Below are positions 16,141-24,583 of a DNA stretch of 64,000 nt, one piece after another (positions within the stretch are counted from its first letter, which is position 1; each line of letters begins with the position of its first letter). The notes beneath the pieces are model-generated. The model had not been told where the DNA came from, searched no databases, and saw only the letters and a program-made list of their open reading frames with translations. The translations under genes were made by a program, and so were the position numbers. The stretch comes from Streptomyces iranensis (lineage in GTDB: Bacteria; Actinomycetota; Actinomycetes; Streptomycetales; Streptomycetaceae): assembly GCF_017874715.1 (NCBI RefSeq), contig NZ_JAGGLR010000025.1, positions 158,693-222,692 on the forward strand. Reading direction: 5' to 3'.

Positions 16141-17850
16141 ATGACGTCCACGGTGCCCACCGCCGTCCATGACGAGCAGGAGACGCAGGCCCTCGGGGCC
16201 CTTCCGCCCATCACCATGTTCGGCCCGGACTTCCCCTACGCCTACGACGACTACCTCGCCCACCCCGCGGGCCTGGGCCAGATACCGGCGACCGAGCACG
16301 GCGCCGAGGTCGCGGTCGTCGGCGGCGGTCTCTCCGGTGTCGTCGCCGCGTACGAGCTGATGAAGATGGGACTGCGGCCCGTGGTCTACGAGGCCGACCG
16401 GATCGGCGGACGGCTGCGCACCGTCGGCTTCGACGGCTGTGACGACGCGCTGACCGCCGAGCTGGGCGCGATGCGCTTCCCGCCGTCCTCCACCGCCCTC
16501 CAGCACTACATCGACCTGGTGGGGCTGAAGACCGAGCCGTTCCCCAACCCGCTGGCCCCCGAGACCCCCTCGACCGTCGTCGACCTCAAGGGCGAGTCCC
16601 ACTACGCCCGCTCCATCGACGACCTGCCGGCGGTCTACCGCGAGGTGGCGGACGCCTGGAACGCCTGCCTGGAGGAGGGCGCGGACTTCTCCGACATGAA
16701 CCGCGCCATCCGCGAGCGGGACGTGCCCCGGATCCGGGAGATCTGGGCACGGCTGGTCGAGAAGCTGGACAACCAGACCTTCTACGGCTTCCTCTGCGAC
16801 TCCTCGGCCTTCACCTCCTTCCGCCACCGCGAGATCTTCGGCCAGGTCGGCTTCGGCACCGGCGGCTGGGACACCGACTTCCCCAACTCCATCCTGGAGA
16901 TCCTGCGCGTCGTCTACACCGAGGCCGACGACCACCACCGCGGCATCGTCGGCGGCAGCCAGCAGCTTCCGCTGCGGCTGTGGGAGCGCGAGCCCGAGAA
17001 GATCGTCCACTGGTCCCAGGGCACCTCGCTGGCCTCGCTGCACGAGGGTGCGCCGCGCCCGGCCGTGACCCGGCTGCACCGGGCCGCGGGCGACCGCGTC
17101 GTGGTGACGGACGCGAGCGGTGACATCCGCTCGTACGGCGCGGTGGTCTTCACCGCACAGTCCTGGATGCTGCTCTCCCAGATCGACTGCGATGACTCGC
17201 TCTTCCCGATCGACCACTGGACGGCGATCGAGCGCACCCACTACATGGAGTCCAGCAAGCTCTTCGTGCCGGTGGACCGGCCGTTCTGGCTGGACAAGGA
17301 CGAGGTCACCGGGCGGGACACGATGAGCATGACGCTCACCGACCGGATGACCCGCGGCACGTATCTGCTGGACAACGGCCCGGACCGGCCCGCCGTCATC
17401 TGCCTCTCCTACACCTGGTGCGACGACAGCCTCAAGTGGCTGCCGCTGTCCGCGAACGAGCGGATGGAGGTCATGCTCAAGTCGCTCTCGGAGATCTATC
17501 GACACGTCGACATCCGCAAGCACATCATCGGCAGCCCGGTCACCGTGTCCTGGGAGAACGAGCCGTACTTCATGGGCGCGTTCAAGGCCAATCTGCCCGG
17601 CCACTACCGCTACCAGCGACGGCTGTTCACCCACTTCATGCAGGACCGGCTGCCCGCCGACAAGCGCGGCGTCTTCCTCGCGGGCGACGACATCTCCTGG
17701 ACGGCGGGCTGGGCCGAGGGCGCCATCCAGACCGCGCTCAACGCCGTGTGGGGTGTCATGCACCAGTTCGGCGGCTCCACCGATCCGAAGAACCCCGGGC
17801 CGGGCGATCTGTACGACGAGATCGCGCCCGTCGAGCTCCCCGAGGACTGA
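16141..17850 (+). CDS. FAD-dependent amine oxidase, amino-acid (tryptophan-type) 2-monooxygenase-like
   Basis: A 569-residue flavoenzyme with the ADP-binding fold at about 58-85 (VVGGGLSGVVAAYELMKMGL), the ELGAMRFPPS motif that in L-amino-acid oxidases and tryptophan 2-monooxygenases includes the carboxylate-binding Arg, and the C-terminal FAD segment FLAGDDISWTAGWAEGAIQ. There is no signal peptide. Length and motifs fit IaaM-type monooxygenases (amino acid to amide plus CO2) as well as L-amino-acid oxidases. The adjacent amidase favours the monooxygenase reading, giving an acid such as indole-3-acetate or phenylacetate. Function is inferred from pairing, not proven. Confidence 0.8.
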   Translation: MTSTVPTAVHDEQETQALGALPPITMFGPDFPYAYDDYLAHPAGLGQIPATEHGAEVAVVGGGLSGVVAAYELMKMGLRPVVYEADRIGGRLRTVGFDGCDDALTAELGAMRFPPSSTALQHYIDLVGLKTEPFPNPLAPETPSTVVDLKGESHYARSIDDLPAVYREVADAWNACLEEGADFSDMNRAIRERDVPRIREIWARLVEKLDNQTFYGFLCDSSAFTSFRHREIFGQVGFGTGGWDTDFPNSILEILRVVYTEADDHHRGIVGGSQQLPLRLWEREPEKIVHWSQGTSLASLHEGAPRPAVTRLHRAAGDRVVVTDASGDIRSYGAVVFTAQSWMLLSQIDCDDSLFPIDHWTAIERTHYMESSKLFVPVDRPFWLDKDEVTGRDTMSMTLTDRMTRGTYLLDNGPDRPAVICLSYTWCDDSLKWLPLSANERMEVMLKSLSEIYRHVDIRKHIIGSPVTVSWENEPYFMGAFKANLPGHYRYQRRLFTHFMQDRLPADKRGVFLAGDDISWTAGWAEGAIQTALNAVWGVMHQFGGSTDPKNPGPGDLYDEIAPVELPED

Positions 17851-17890
17851 GCCGGTCCGGGGCCGTTCAGCACCCGGTCCGGGGGCCGCT

Positions 17891-18604
17891 TCAGGACGCG
17901 GACGGCAGAGGGGTGAGCAGAAAGCGCCCGACCAGACCCACGGTGGCGTCGACGCGCTCCGCGAACTCCTCCGCCAGCTCCGGCACCGCGCGCAGCCCCC
18001 ACAGCGCGCGGAACGCCGCCCATGCGGCGTCCCGCGCCTTCTCCAGGCTCCAGGAGCCCACGAGATGGGTGAGCGGATCGGCCACGTCCAACAGGTCGGG
18101 GCCGGGCATCAGCTCCTCCCGGATCCGCTCCTCCATCCCCGTGAGCAGGGCGCCGATCCGGTCGAAGTCGCCCTCCAGGGCGTCCGGTTCGAGGTTCCGG
18201 GCCCGGCAGGTGTCCAGCAGCGCGAGCGCCAGGTCATGGCCGATATGGGCGTTGATCCCGGCGAGCGCGAACTGCACCGGGCGGATCCCCGGATGGCACC
18301 GCAGCTGGAACAGCGGCCGCCAGCAGGCGGGCGGCCGCCCGCCGGTGGTCACCGCGTCGACCGCCGCCAGATAGCGCTCGGCGAACCACACGTCCAGCTC
18401 CTCGGTGGCGGACGGGTCGAGGAAGTACCCGTCCGCGAGCCGCCGGCCGACCTCCTCGGTGACCGACAGATACACCTCGTTGAAGACCGCCACTCCGTCC
18501 CCGGGCGGCAGCGCCGCGCCGAGCGCGCTCATGCGCGCCACGACGCTTCTCACGGTGCGCGGTGCGAGCCGCGCGGGCGTGGGCGTGGGCATGGGCATCG
18601 TCAT
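17891..18604 (-). CDS. DUF5995 family protein
   Basis: A 237-residue, mostly helical soluble protein with the family's conserved PPGDGVAVFNEVYLSVTEEV, FALAGINAHIGHDL and EELMPGPDLLDVADPL motifs. The conserved His/Asp pattern (INAHIGHD) looks metal- or ligand-binding, but no activity is established for the family. The ATG at 18604 begins a run of MP-rich codons; the frame is open further 5' without a ribosome-binding site. It is convergent with the flavoenzyme and 88 bases downstream of the epimerase gene on the same strand. Confidence 0.85.
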   Translation of the reverse strand: MTMPMPTPTPARLAPRTVRSVVARMSALGAALPPGDGVAVFNEVYLSVTEEVGRRLADGYFLDPSATEELDVWFAERYLAAVDAVTTGGRPPACWRPLFQLRCHPGIRPVQFALAGINAHIGHDLALALLDTCRARNLEPDALEGDFDRIGALLTGMEERIREELMPGPDLLDVADPLTHLVGSWSLEKARDAAWAAFRALWGLRAVPELAEEFAERVDATVGLVGRFLLTPLPSAS

Positions 18605-18692
18605 GGACGCCAGGGTGGCAGGCCGGACGGGCGCGGTCCCGCCGTACGCCGCCGCTTCCCCTGGACGGCCTAACGTCCCGTCAACCGCCGTA

Positions 18693-19577
18693 TCACAGCA
18701 CACCCGCGTCGCGCGCCGTCCACGTCGACGGATACAGCGGCCGCCAGCCCAGCTCGTCGCGCAGCCGGAGGTTGGAGGTGATCCCGAACCAGGGGTCGTC
18801 GGCCGTCCGCTCGGTCATGCCCTCGGGCAGTGGCGCGCCCATGAGCTGGTGGATTTCGACGACGGTCGCAGGGGCGTCATCGACGATGTTGTACTTGCGC
18901 CCCGACACCGAACCGCCGGCCGTGCCGCCCGGTGCGCGCAGCAGCCGCAGCAGTGCCTGCGTCGCGTCCGCGTGGTGGACCATGGCGAGCCGCTGGTCCC
19001 CGGCCCAGTCCCGTGAGTACGGCAGAAAGTTCGCCACATGCGGATCGCCGTCCCCGTACACAAAGGCCAGGCTGCCGATCCGCAGATCGAGGCCGTGCTC
19101 GCGGTGCAGCGCCAGCAGCTCCCGCTCCGCCTCCGCCTTCGAGGCGGGGTAGGCGCCCCACAGCAGACCGCCGGGCCTGCTCTCGTCGTCCTCCGTGAAC
19201 GGCCGCCCGCGCGATGCGCCGTACACCAGATTGGTGCTGACCTGGAGGAACCGGCTCGTCCCGGCCTCGACCGCGGCCCGTCCGAGCGCGACCGCCGCGT
19301 CCCGGTTGACCGCCCACGCCTCCTCGTCCGGCACCCCGCGGAAGGCCGCCGCGATGTTGACCACCGCGTGCACCCCCTCCATGGCCCTCCGCAGATCCTT
19401 CTCCTCGCGCAGATCGCCGACCATGAGCCGCGCGCCCTGGGCCGCGAAGGGGGCGCCGCGCTCCTCGTCGCGCACCAGCACCCGTACCTCGGTGCCGGCC
19501 GCGGGCCGCTCCAGCAGCCGCTTGGTGAACCGCCGTCCCACCTGACCGGTCGCACCCGTCACCAGAATCAAGGGCAT
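18693..19577 (-). CDS. NAD(P)-dependent epimerase/dehydratase (extended SDR)
   Basis: A 294-residue extended SDR with TGATGQVG at the N-terminus (residues 7-14), acidic and Asp-bearing cofactor segments (VGDLREEKDL), and catalytic YPASK (about 151-155). The C-terminal half contains the GRKYNIVDD segment of the epimerase family. The ATG at 19577 is favoured because AAAGGCGG lies 6 bases upstream. It diverges from an MmyB-like regulator with a 25-bp inverted repeat between the starts, so it is probably that regulator's target. Substrate unknown; sugar-nucleotide specificity is not implied. Confidence 0.87.
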   Translation of the reverse strand: MPLILVTGATGQVGRRFTKRLLERPAAGTEVRVLVRDEERGAPFAAQGARLMVGDLREEKDLRRAMEGVHAVVNIAAAFRGVPDEEAWAVNRDAAVALGRAAVEAGTSRFLQVSTNLVYGASRGRPFTEDDESRPGGLLWGAYPASKAEAERELLALHREHGLDLRIGSLAFVYGDGDPHVANFLPYSRDWAGDQRLAMVHHADATQALLRLLRAPGGTAGGSVSGRKYNIVDDAPATVVEIHQLMGAPLPEGMTERTADDPWFGITSNLRLRDELGWRPLYPSTWTARDAGVL

Positions 19578-19650
19578 GAGCATCCGCCTTTCGTCTCGTC
19601 GCTCGGCCTCAGCCTGCGGCGGGCGGGGCGGGGCCGGGAGAGACCTCCTC

Positions 19651-19675
19651 ATCCAGGGATCCGCAGACCCTGGAT
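19651..19675. promoter_or_regulatory. Inverted-repeat operator for the MmyB-like regulator
   Basis: ATCCAGGG and CCCTGGAT flank a 9-base spacer between the divergent epimerase and regulator genes, 31 bases from the regulator start. It is the only strong palindrome there. Confidence 0.65.
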
Positions 19676-19705
19676 ACGGGACGCGGGCACGGCGACGATG
19701 GGAGC

Positions 19706-20566
19706 GTGCATCGAACGGAACTCGCCGATTTCCTGCGCCGCTGCCGCGCCCGCCTCGGCCCCGCCGAGGTGGGGCTGACGCCCGGCCCCCGACGCCGTAC
19801 GCCAGGGCTGCGCCGGGAGGAGGTGGCCCAGCTCGCGGGCATGTCCCCGGACTACTACACCCGGCTGGAGCAGGCCCGCGGCCCGCGCCCGTCCCGCCAG
19901 ATGCTGACCGCGCTGGCTCGGGCGCTGCGGCTCACCGACGACGAGCGCGACTACCTCTTCCACCTGGTGGGGGAGGAGCCGCCGCGCGACCGCAGCACCT
20001 CCGAGCATGTGCGGCCCGGTCTGCTCAGGGTGCTGGACCGGCTGTACGACACCCCGGCCCAGGTGATCACCGACTGGGGCGAGGTGCTGGCGCAGAACGC
20101 GATGGCGGCGGCGCTGGTCGGCGACATCATGGGGCGGCCCCCCGGCGACCGCAATATCGTCCGGAGCTTCTTCACCCGGCGGCGCGACGATGCCTCCGGC
20201 ACCCCCGGGATCTTCCCGAGCGAGGAGATCGAGGAGCACGCCCGGCTGCATGTGGCCACCCTCCGGGCCGTGCTCGCCGCCCGCCCCGACGACCCCGGCC
20301 CGGCGGGGCTCGTGGCCGAACTGCTCTCGGTGAGCGCGGAGTTCGCGGCGCTGTGGGAGGCCCATGAGGTGGCCGTACGGCACTCCACGGTCAAGCGGTT
20401 CACCCACCCGGTGGTGGGCACGATGGAGCTGGACTGCGAGGTCCTGCTGAGCTCGGAACACGCCCAGCGGCTGATCGTCCACACCGCCCGCCCCGGCAGC
20501 GAGTCCGCCGAGCGGCTGGAGCTGCTGCGGGTGGTGGGCCTCCAGGACCTCGCCCCGCGAGGCTGA
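19706..20566 (+). CDS. MmyB-like XRE-family transcriptional regulator
   Basis: A 286-residue protein with an N-terminal XRE HTH (LRREEVAQLAGMSPDYYTRL, about 33-52, with the family's EQARGPRPS continuation) and a C-terminal PAS-like ligand domain of the MmyB type (DWGEVLAQNAMAAALVGD...). These actinobacterial regulators are often divergent from SDR genes and bind fatty-acid-like ligands in a structurally known relative. The GTG at 19706 is the likely start (GGGAG just upstream). The layout indicates control of the epimerase through the 19651-19675 repeat. Confidence 0.9.
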   Translation: MHRTELADFLRRCRARLGPAEVGLTPGPRRRTPGLRREEVAQLAGMSPDYYTRLEQARGPRPSRQMLTALARALRLTDDERDYLFHLVGEEPPRDRSTSEHVRPGLLRVLDRLYDTPAQVITDWGEVLAQNAMAAALVGDIMGRPPGDRNIVRSFFTRRRDDASGTPGIFPSEEIEEHARLHVATLRAVLAARPDDPGPAGLVAELLSVSAEFAALWEAHEVAVRHSTVKRFTHPVVGTMELDCEVLLSSEHAQRLIVHTARPGSESAERLELLRVVGLQDLAPRG

Positions 20567-20579
20567 GGCCCCGGGAGGT

Positions 20580-20751
20580 TTTCGCCGGGCGCTTCAGGGG
20601 CTTCGCCCCTGCCTTCCAGCCCCTCCAGGGGGCACCTCCCAGCGGTAGCTGGGGGAGTTTGAGGAGCGGGGTCTGGGGCGGAGCCCCAGTTGTGGAGAGG
20701 GGCGGGGAGGGGAGCAGCCCGCCGCAGGCGTCACGATCCGCCGGACACCCC
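20580..20751. repeat. Composite hairpin repeats between convergent genes
   Basis: The gap between the MmyB-like and permease genes contains a CAGGGGCTTCGCCCCTG hairpin (about 20595-20611), a third copy of the AGGGGGCACCTCCCAGC element (20627-20657), a GGGGCGGAGCCCC hairpin (about 20673-20691), and an inverted copy (20696-20755) of the sequence found after the SDR gene at 1214-1271. It is likely a bidirectional terminator. Confidence 0.75.
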
Positions 20752-22134
20752 CTACGCCGGCCGCTCGTTGTCGTATCCGCTGGTGCCTGCGTCCAGCAGC
20801 GGCTCCTGCTGCTTCAGATGCGCCGGGGCCAGGGCACGCAGCACGTGGTAGCCGAGCAGCACCACGATCGTGCCGAGCGCGATCCCGCCCAGCTCGAAGT
20901 TGTGGCCGATCTTCAGGCTGACGCCCCCGACGCCGATGATGACGCCCGCCGCCACCGGCACCAGATTGAGCGGATTGCGCAGGTCCACCTTGTTGTGCAC
21001 CCAGATCTGCGCACCGAGCAGCCCGATCATGCCGTAGAGGATGACGGTGATCCCGCCCAGCACCCCGCCCGGCACCGCCGCCACCACCGCGCCGAACTTC
21101 GGGCACAGCCCGAAGAGCAGCGCGAAGCCCGCGGCGGCCCAGTACGCGGCGGTGGAGTACACCCGGGTGGCGGCCATGACCCCGATGTTCTCGGAGTACG
21201 TCGTATTGGCCGGGCCGCCGACCGAGGTGGAGATCATGGTCGCCGCGCCGTCCGCGGCGATCGCCGTGCCCAGCTGGTCGTCGAGCGGATCGCCGATCAT
21301 CTCGCCGACCGCCTTCACATGCCCGGCATTCTCGGCGATCAGCGCGATCACCACCGGCAGCGCCACCAGCACCGCCGACCAGTGGAAGGTGGGCCCGTGC
21401 AGGGACGGCAGACCGATCCAGTCCGCCTTGGCCACGCCGGAGAGATCCAGCCGCCAGTGGTCGGTGACCCGTCCGCTGCCGTCGATGGAGTGGATCTTGC
21501 CGAAGACGCGGTCGAAGACCCAGGAGACCGCATAGCCGAAGACCAGCCCCAGGAAGATCGCGATACGCGACCAGAACCCCCGCAGACAGACCACCGCCGC
21601 CCCGGTGAGCAGCATCGTCAGCAGCGCGGTCCACTGGTCGGCGGGCCAGTACGTGCCAGCGGTCACCGGTGCCAGATTGAACCCGATCAGCATGACCACC
21701 GCGCCGGTCACCACCGGCGGCATCGCCGCGTGGATGATCCGGGCGCCGAACGTCCGTACCGCCAGACCGCTCAGCAGCAGCACACCGCCGACCACCAGGA
21801 TCGCCCCGGTGACGGCGGCGCTGCCGCCGCCCTGCGCCCTGATCGCGGCGGCCACGCCGACGAAGGACAGGCTGCACCCCAGATAGCTGGGGATCCGGCC
21901 GCGGGTCGCGAGCAGGAAGAGCACGGTCGCGACCCCGGACATCATGATCGCGAGGTTGGGGTCGAGCCCCATCAGCACCGGGGCGACGAAGCTGGCCCCG
22001 AACATGGCCACGACGTGCTGTGCGCCGAGCCCCACCGTCCTCGGCCACGACAGCCGCTCATCCGGCTTGACGACGGCACCGGGGGCGGGGGTGCGCCCAT
22101 CGCCGTGCAGGGTCCAGCCCACGCCCAGGCCCAT
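20752..22134 (-). CDS. Uracil/xanthine permease (NCS2 family)
   Basis: A 460-residue nucleobase:proton symporter with about 14 hydrophobic segments. Family landmarks are LGAQHVVAMFGASFVAP near the N-terminus, the substrate-site helix IALIAENAGHVKAVGEMIG with the conserved acidic residue, and the GGPANTTYSENIGVMAATRV segment. The start at 22134 gives a short cytosolic N-terminus. It lies 69 bases downstream of the PEP-mutase-like gene on the same strand and could be read through from it. The nucleobase cannot be distinguished between uracil and xanthine by eye; UraA-like is favoured. Confidence 0.88.
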   Translation of the reverse strand: MGLGVGWTLHGDGRTPAPGAVVKPDERLSWPRTVGLGAQHVVAMFGASFVAPVLMGLDPNLAIMMSGVATVLFLLATRGRIPSYLGCSLSFVGVAAAIRAQGGGSAAVTGAILVVGGVLLLSGLAVRTFGARIIHAAMPPVVTGAVVMLIGFNLAPVTAGTYWPADQWTALLTMLLTGAAVVCLRGFWSRIAIFLGLVFGYAVSWVFDRVFGKIHSIDGSGRVTDHWRLDLSGVAKADWIGLPSLHGPTFHWSAVLVALPVVIALIAENAGHVKAVGEMIGDPLDDQLGTAIAADGAATMISTSVGGPANTTYSENIGVMAATRVYSTAAYWAAAGFALLFGLCPKFGAVVAAVPGGVLGGITVILYGMIGLLGAQIWVHNKVDLRNPLNLVPVAAGVIIGVGGVSLKIGHNFELGGIALGTIVVLLGYHVLRALAPAHLKQQEPLLDAGTSGYDNERPA

Positions 22135-22203
22135 GACTGCTCCACTTCATCGCTACGGGGGATTCGCAGCAATGTTAGTTGGCCGAAAATATGCGTCTTG
22201 CAG

Positions 22204-23067
22204 CTATGTGGGGTCGGCCGTGGCGAAGTCGTCGGCCAGTGACTGCGCCTCGGCGTAGCCGGGCGGGCCGGCGGCCTGATCGGCATGGGCGGGGGCGTCC
22301 GGTCGGGCGATCGACCACGCCAGCTCGACGGCATGGTCCAGCGCGGCCCGGAAGAGCAGCGAACCGCAGCTGATCCGCCGCACCCCGAGCTCCGCCAGCC
22401 GCTCATAGGTGTGGCGGCCGGGCGTGAAGAGGATGTTCAGCGGGGTCTCGCCGAGGTCGTCGGCCAGTGCGCCGATGTTCTGCTCATCGGTGAGCGCGGG
22501 TACGAAGATCCCGTCCGCGCCCGCCCCCACATACGCCTCGATGCGCTCGGCGGTGGTGGCCAGCGAGGGCAGGGTGCCACCACCGATCGCGGCGAGCCAG
22601 TGGGTGTCGGTCCGGGCGTTCACGAACAACCGGGGCACCCGCTCCTTGACGGCCTCGATCATCGCGCACTGCCGGGCCGACGGCGCGAGGGTGCCGTCGG
22701 GGCGTCCGTCCTCGATGTTCACGCCGACCACCCCGGCCCGGTCCAGCTCGGCCGCGACCGCCGCGACCTCCTCGGGCCGGTCGCCGAACCCGCCCTCGAT
22801 ATCGACGGTCACCAGCGCCGGGAGCCGGGCGATGCCTCGGGCGAGGGCGAGGGTGCCGTCGCGGGCGGCTCCGGTCGCGTCCGGCAGCCCGGCCGCCGCG
22901 GCCACGCCGAGGCTGGTGGTGCCGATGGCGGGGAAGCCGCGCCGGACCAGGGCGGCGGCTGAGGCGTGGTCCCACGCGTTGGGCAGCAGCAGGGGCCGGT
23001 CGCCGTGGTGGAGCCGGCGGAAAGCGGTGTGGCGGTCGGGGGCCGGGCCGTCGCTCGTATCGCTCAT
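22204..23067 (-). CDS. Isocitrate lyase/PEP mutase-family protein
   Basis: A 287-residue TIM-barrel protein of the phosphoenolpyruvate mutase/isocitrate lyase superfamily: LLLPNAWDHASAAALVRRGF at the N-terminus, the metal-binding DIEGGFGDRPEEV, VNIEDG, and NARTDTHW. The KKCGH catalytic loop of true isocitrate lyases is absent, so methylisocitrate or isocitrate cleavage is unlikely. Proteins of this subgroup are usually called carboxyphosphonoenolpyruvate mutase-like or oxaloacetate-decarboxylase-like without firm evidence. The ATG at 23067 gives MSDTSDGPAPDRH. No phosphonate genes are nearby. Confidence 0.82.
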   Translation of the reverse strand: MSDTSDGPAPDRHTAFRRLHHGDRPLLLPNAWDHASAAALVRRGFPAIGTTSLGVAAAAGLPDATGAARDGTLALARGIARLPALVTVDIEGGFGDRPEEVAAVAAELDRAGVVGVNIEDGRPDGTLAPSARQCAMIEAVKERVPRLFVNARTDTHWLAAIGGGTLPSLATTAERIEAYVGAGADGIFVPALTDEQNIGALADDLGETPLNILFTPGRHTYERLAELGVRRISCGSLLFRAALDHAVELAWSIARPDAPAHADQAAGPPGYAEAQSLADDFATADPT

Positions 23068-23157
23068 ATCACCGACCGTACGGGCGGATCCCTTCGGCAC
23101 TCGCCGAACAATGGCGGTGTCAGTCGGAGTCGGTGCCCCGCCCCGGCGGCCCCCCCG

Positions 23158-24390
23158 TCAGGAGAGCGTGGCCCGGGACGTCGACGGGTCGGAGTGCGGG
23201 GCGGAGCCCGTGGCGTCCGTCCCCGCCGGGGTCCGCAGCACCCCGGCCCCCGCCACCAGCCCCAGCGCCAACGTCGTGACCAGGCAGAACGAGATCGTCA
23301 GCGAGGTCAGATCCGCGATCGACCCCATCGCCGCCGGAGCGATCAGCCCCGAGGTGTAGGTGATCGTGGCGACGCCCGCGATGGCCTGGCTCGGGGCCGG
23401 GCCGCTGCGCCCGGCGGCGGCGAAGGCCAGCGGTACCACGACCGCGATGCCCAGGCCGATCAGGCCGAATCCGGCGATGGCGAGGGCGGGCCCGGAGGCG
23501 GTGACCACGAGGATGCCCCCGGCGGTGGCGAGGACGCCGCCCGCCCGTACGGTCCGCACCGGCCCGAAGCGGCCCACCACCGCGTCCCCGACGAGCCGGG
23601 CGCCGGCCATCGTGCAGGAGAAGACGGTGGTGCAGGCGGCGGCGAGGCCGGGAGAGGTGTCCAGGGCGTCGCGCAGATAGACCGCCGACCAGTCCAGGCT
23701 CGCCCCCTCCGCGAAGACCGCGCAGAATCCCACCGCGCCGATGATCAGCGCGGAGCGGGGCGGCAGGGCGAAGTGGGGCGGCGGATGCTCCTCGGGGGCG
23801 CTGCGCAGGTCCAGGACCCAGTGGCAGGCCACCGCGCCGAGCACCGTGAGGATCCCGGCGGCGATGGCGAGGTGGAGCCGGGCGTCGGCCTCGGCATGCG
23901 CGGCGACCGTGCCCGCCGCCGAACCGGTGAGCGCGCCGACGCTCCACATGCCGTGCAGTCCGGACATGATCGAGCGGCCGAGGCGGTTCTCGATCTCCAC
24001 ACCGAGGGCGTTCATCGCGACGTCGGACATCCCGGCGGTCGCGCCGAAGATGAGTAACGCACCGCACAGCCAGACCAGTCCGGGCGCGAGCGGAGGCATC
24101 ACCAGCCAGGCGGTCCACAGGGCGAGCAGTCCGCGCAGTGCCGCGCGGGCGCCGAAGCGATGGCTGATCCGCCCGGCCAGGGGCATCGCGACCGAGGCCC
24201 CGATGGCGGGGAAGGCGAGTGCGAGGCCGAGTTGACCGGCGCTCAGGTCCAGCCGCTCCTGGACCCAGGGGATACGGGTGGCGAAGTTGCCGGTCACCGC
24301 GCCGTGCACGGCGAACACCGCCGCCACGGCGATCCGGGCCCGCCGTACCGGACGCATCTCGGACGCCCCGGACTCCTTGAGCCTGCCCAT
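23158..24390 (-). CDS. MFS transporter
   Basis: A 410-residue major facilitator with 12 predicted helices; motif A-like AGRISHRFGARAALRG follows helix 2, and VGDAVVGRFGPVRTVRAGG is the mirrored loop in the second half. The N-terminal HGAVTGNFATRIPWVQERL resembles the FucP/YbjJ-like sugar or metabolite group. The ATG at 24390 has GGGGAGGG upstream. It diverges from a ROK regulator across a hexamer-repeat region and a palindrome, so it is probably regulated by that ROK protein and carries a sugar or sugar derivative. Confidence 0.85.
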   Translation of the reverse strand: MGRLKESGASEMRPVRRARIAVAAVFAVHGAVTGNFATRIPWVQERLDLSAGQLGLALAFPAIGASVAMPLAGRISHRFGARAALRGLLALWTAWLVMPPLAPGLVWLCGALLIFGATAGMSDVAMNALGVEIENRLGRSIMSGLHGMWSVGALTGSAAGTVAAHAEADARLHLAIAAGILTVLGAVACHWVLDLRSAPEEHPPPHFALPPRSALIIGAVGFCAVFAEGASLDWSAVYLRDALDTSPGLAAACTTVFSCTMAGARLVGDAVVGRFGPVRTVRAGGVLATAGGILVVTASGPALAIAGFGLIGLGIAVVVPLAFAAAGRSGPAPSQAIAGVATITYTSGLIAPAAMGSIADLTSLTISFCLVTTLALGLVAGAGVLRTPAGTDATGSAPHSDPSTSRATLS

Positions 24391-24420
24391 ACTTGTCGCA
24401 CCCTCCCCGTAGCGCCGACC

Positions 24421-24515
24421 CGTGTCCGCGTCCGTACCCGCGTGCCCGTACACCCGTGCCCGTGCCCGTACCTGTACCCGTACCCGTGCTTGTGCTCGGC
24501 CTGTGCCGTGGCCCA
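24421..24515. repeat. Hexamer-based tandem repeat (CCCGTR)
   Basis: About 80-95 bases of imperfect CCCGTG/CCCGTA hexamers fill the divergent MFS-ROK intergenic region upstream of the operator. It may vary in length between strains and so alter promoter spacing. Confidence 0.75.
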
Positions 24516-24522
24516 CCGGAAA

Positions 24523-24545
24523 CTATCAGGAAGGCTCCCTGATAG
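24523..24545. promoter_or_regulatory. ROK regulator operator candidate
   Basis: CTATCAGG at 24523-24530 and CCTGATAG at 24538-24545 form an 8-bp inverted repeat with a 7-base spacer, 38 bases before the ROK start. Confidence 0.7.
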
Positions 24546-24583
24546 ATAGAGCTTTTCCCACGGCCTTCTGGAAGGATCCCGGC

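Noticed and set aside
15244..17763. 839-codon minus-strand frame opposite the amidase and flavoenzyme
   Set aside because: Both plus-strand genes have complete active sites; high GC alone opens this frame.
22204..23067. Phosphonate biosynthesis (PEP mutase)
   Set aside because: No phosphonopyruvate decarboxylase or other phosphonate genes adjacent, and only superfamily-level motifs are present.
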